From positions 1 to 6,962 of the forward strand of contig JAVZDD010000027.1 in NCBI GenBank assembly GCA_038874075.1: 6,962 bases of DNA, read 5' to 3'. Below the pieces are notes generated by a model, which was not told the DNA's origin, ran no database searches, and worked only from the letters and a program-made list of their open reading frames with translations. Below, piece by piece: positions 6,196 through 6,962 of the stretch (positions are counted from its first letter, which is position 1; each line of letters begins with the position of its first letter). A program made the translations under genes and the position numbers. Origin of the DNA: Jingweiarchaeum tengchongense (GTDB lineage Archaea; Nanobdellota; Nanobdellia; Jingweiarchaeales; Jingweiarchaeaceae).

Positions 6196-6660
6196 ATGGA
6201 ACATCTCAACATCCTGGAACGTGCAAGATCAGAGATGAAAATTGCTGATCACATGATGTATGTTACTGTACCATTACTAAGTGAGAAAATGCTGATGAGC
6301 TCGGTCATTGAGCACATGTATAAGGCAATGGTGAACAGCATGCTCGCGTTGCTTGAATATGAGCGATATTACAAGAAAATATTCTCATTGCCGAGCGATG
6401 ATAAACTAGTCGTTGATTTATTCTTTGAAAGGCATGGTGACGAGCTGGAGAAAGCGCAGATCGCAAAAGATTTGAAGGAATTTTTTGGTTTGTACCAAAC
6501 AATGAAAAAAAGCCAGATTGAATTAAAAAAAGATAATGAGCTCGTGATCATTTCCGATACATTTGAAAGCATACGCATCGACGAAGCAAAATTGAAATCC
6601 TATTGCGAAGCAATGAAGAAGTTATTGAAGATTGTGGAAGGTGAAATCGTTGCAAGGTGA
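6196..6660 (+). CDS. Small helical protein of unknown function, first of a tandem pair
   Basis: A 154-residue, probably all-helical cytosolic protein without a signal peptide, membrane segment or metal motif. Visible features: ILERARSEMKIADHMMYVT (6-24), a hydrophobic helix with an ALLEYERYYKK end (51-61), a FFERHGDEL segment (76-84), and a K/E-rich tail. The four-helix pattern recalls HEPN-type or other helical-bundle proteins, but no R-x4-6-H catalytic motif is seen, so I do not assign HEPN. It looks like a member of a family restricted to DPANN archaea (general recollection, not a search result). The ATG at 6196 is 29.5 bases from the centre of the palindromic TATA box, supporting this start and a leaderless mRNA. 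Its last 11 bases overlap the next gene, which encodes a diverged copy. Function unknown. Confidence 0.75.
   Translation: MEHLNILERARSEMKIADHMMYVTVPLLSEKMLMSSVIEHMYKAMVNSMLALLEYERYYKKIFSLPSDDKLVVDLFFERHGDELEKAQIAKDLKEFFGLYQTMKKSQIELKKDNELVIISDTFESIRIDEAKLKSYCEAMKKLLKIVEGEIVAR
6640..6644 (+). promoter_or_regulatory. Shine-Dalgarno-like GGTGA inside the end of the preceding gene
   Basis: GGTGA lies five bases before the TTG at 6650 and within the last codons of the 6196-6660 gene. It decides the start of the second paralogue in favour of TTG and suggests that ribosomes finishing the first gene help load the second. Confidence 0.4.
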
Positions 6661-6962
6661 ATTTTTAGAAAGGGCTGAGATTGAGTTAGAGAAAGCACAG
6701 AAAATAATAAAGAAGATAGAGTTTTCACCTGGTGACGTCGTACAAAATTGTGTTTTGGCATTGATGGACTCAATAAATTTCATTTGCTCAGCAATTTTGG
6801 GAAGATTGAGCACTGTTGATGAGGATTACCTTATACTCATAGACAGGCATGAAAAGGAGATTGGCGAACTCATCAGACTTTACTTCTATTTGAAAAACGT
6901 GGCAAACAAGAAGTACAATAAAGTGGAAAGATCAGTGATAAGGGTCGATGGATGGAAAAGTT
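6650..6962 (+). CDS. Small helical protein, diverged paralogue of the preceding gene (partial, right edge)
   Basis: An open frame of 104 complete codons with no stop, running off the right edge; I translated it by hand. It begins MQGEFLERAEIELEKAQ and continues as amphipathic helices. It contains LIDRHEKEIGEL (63-74), which aligns with FFERHGDEL in the preceding protein. Both share an LERA start at residue 6-7, a helical middle, the RH pair after an acidic loop, and a K-rich stretch ending in a short strand (KKYNKVERSVIRV here). Overall identity is low, so the paralogy is an inference from this order of features. The chosen TTG at 6650 has a GGTGA Shine-Dalgarno-like sequence five bases upstream and gives the best N-terminal match to its neighbour; a GTG at 6641 is the alternative. 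It overlaps the preceding gene by 11 bases (20 with GTG), implying translational coupling. Function unknown. Confidence 0.72.
   Translation, partial: MQGEFLERAEIELEKAQKIIKKIEFSPGDVVQNCVLALMDSINFICSAILGRLSTVDEDYLILIDRHEKEIGELIRLYFYLKNVANKKYNKVERSVIRVDGWKS

Noticed and set aside
6196..6660. HEPN ribonuclease assignment for the helical protein
   Set aside because: The overall helical pattern is compatible, but no R-x4-6-H catalytic motif is visible, so the name would be unsupported.
6305..6813. Minus-strand open frames under the helical paralogues
   Set aside because: They overlap two frames that have matching start signals and related translations; the antisense products look random.
1..6962. 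CRISPR array, insertion sequence, tRNA or other RNA gene
   Set aside because: No spaced direct repeats, no transposase, no cloverleaf-like sequence; intergenic gaps are all under 100 bases and explained by promoters.

Overview
The window is gene-dense, AT-rich DNA from an archaeon. Three things point to Archaea: a ribosomal protein L10e of the archaeal/eukaryotic type, an XPD-like Fe-S helicase, and TATA boxes about 25-30 bases upstream of most start codons with almost no room for a 5' leader. Short intergenic gaps, small lineage-restricted helical proteins and a PIN/HTH pair suggest a DPANN-type genome. That placement is an inference and I cannot name a phylum from the sequence alone.

Layout. 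Bases 1-1324 (minus) encode the N-terminal 441 codons of an XPD/Rad3-family helicase that runs off the left edge. Upstream of it, on the same strand, 1385-1837 encodes a one-domain arrestin-like protein. A divergent promoter region (1838-1924) separates this pair from a rightward two-gene unit. The first gene of that unit (1925-2506) encodes a helical protein with a C-terminal HTH, and the second (2499-3215) a large PIN-domain protein. The two overlap by up to 8 bases, as toxin-antitoxin-like modules often do. The PIN gene converges on the phosphoenolpyruvate synthase gene ppsA (3223-5592, minus) with only 7 bases between the stops. ppsA follows rpl10e (5611-6132, minus) so closely that the two are probably cotranscribed. 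A second divergent promoter region (6133-6195), built around a perfectly palindromic TATA box, separates rpl10e from two overlapping rightward genes (6196-6660 and 6650 to the right edge). These two encode small helical proteins that look like diverged copies of one another.

How they fit together. ppsA is central carbon metabolism (pyruvate to PEP), rpl10e is translation and the XPD-like protein is nucleic-acid repair or processing. The HTH/PIN pair is the best candidate for an accessory regulatory or toxin-antitoxin-like system, and the paralogous helical pair next to rpl10e is the best candidate for a poorly described lineage-specific family. No mobile element, CRISPR array, tRNA or rRNA was seen, and no gene-free stretch exceeds 100 bases. 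All remaining long reading frames are antisense or out-of-frame shadows of these eight genes.
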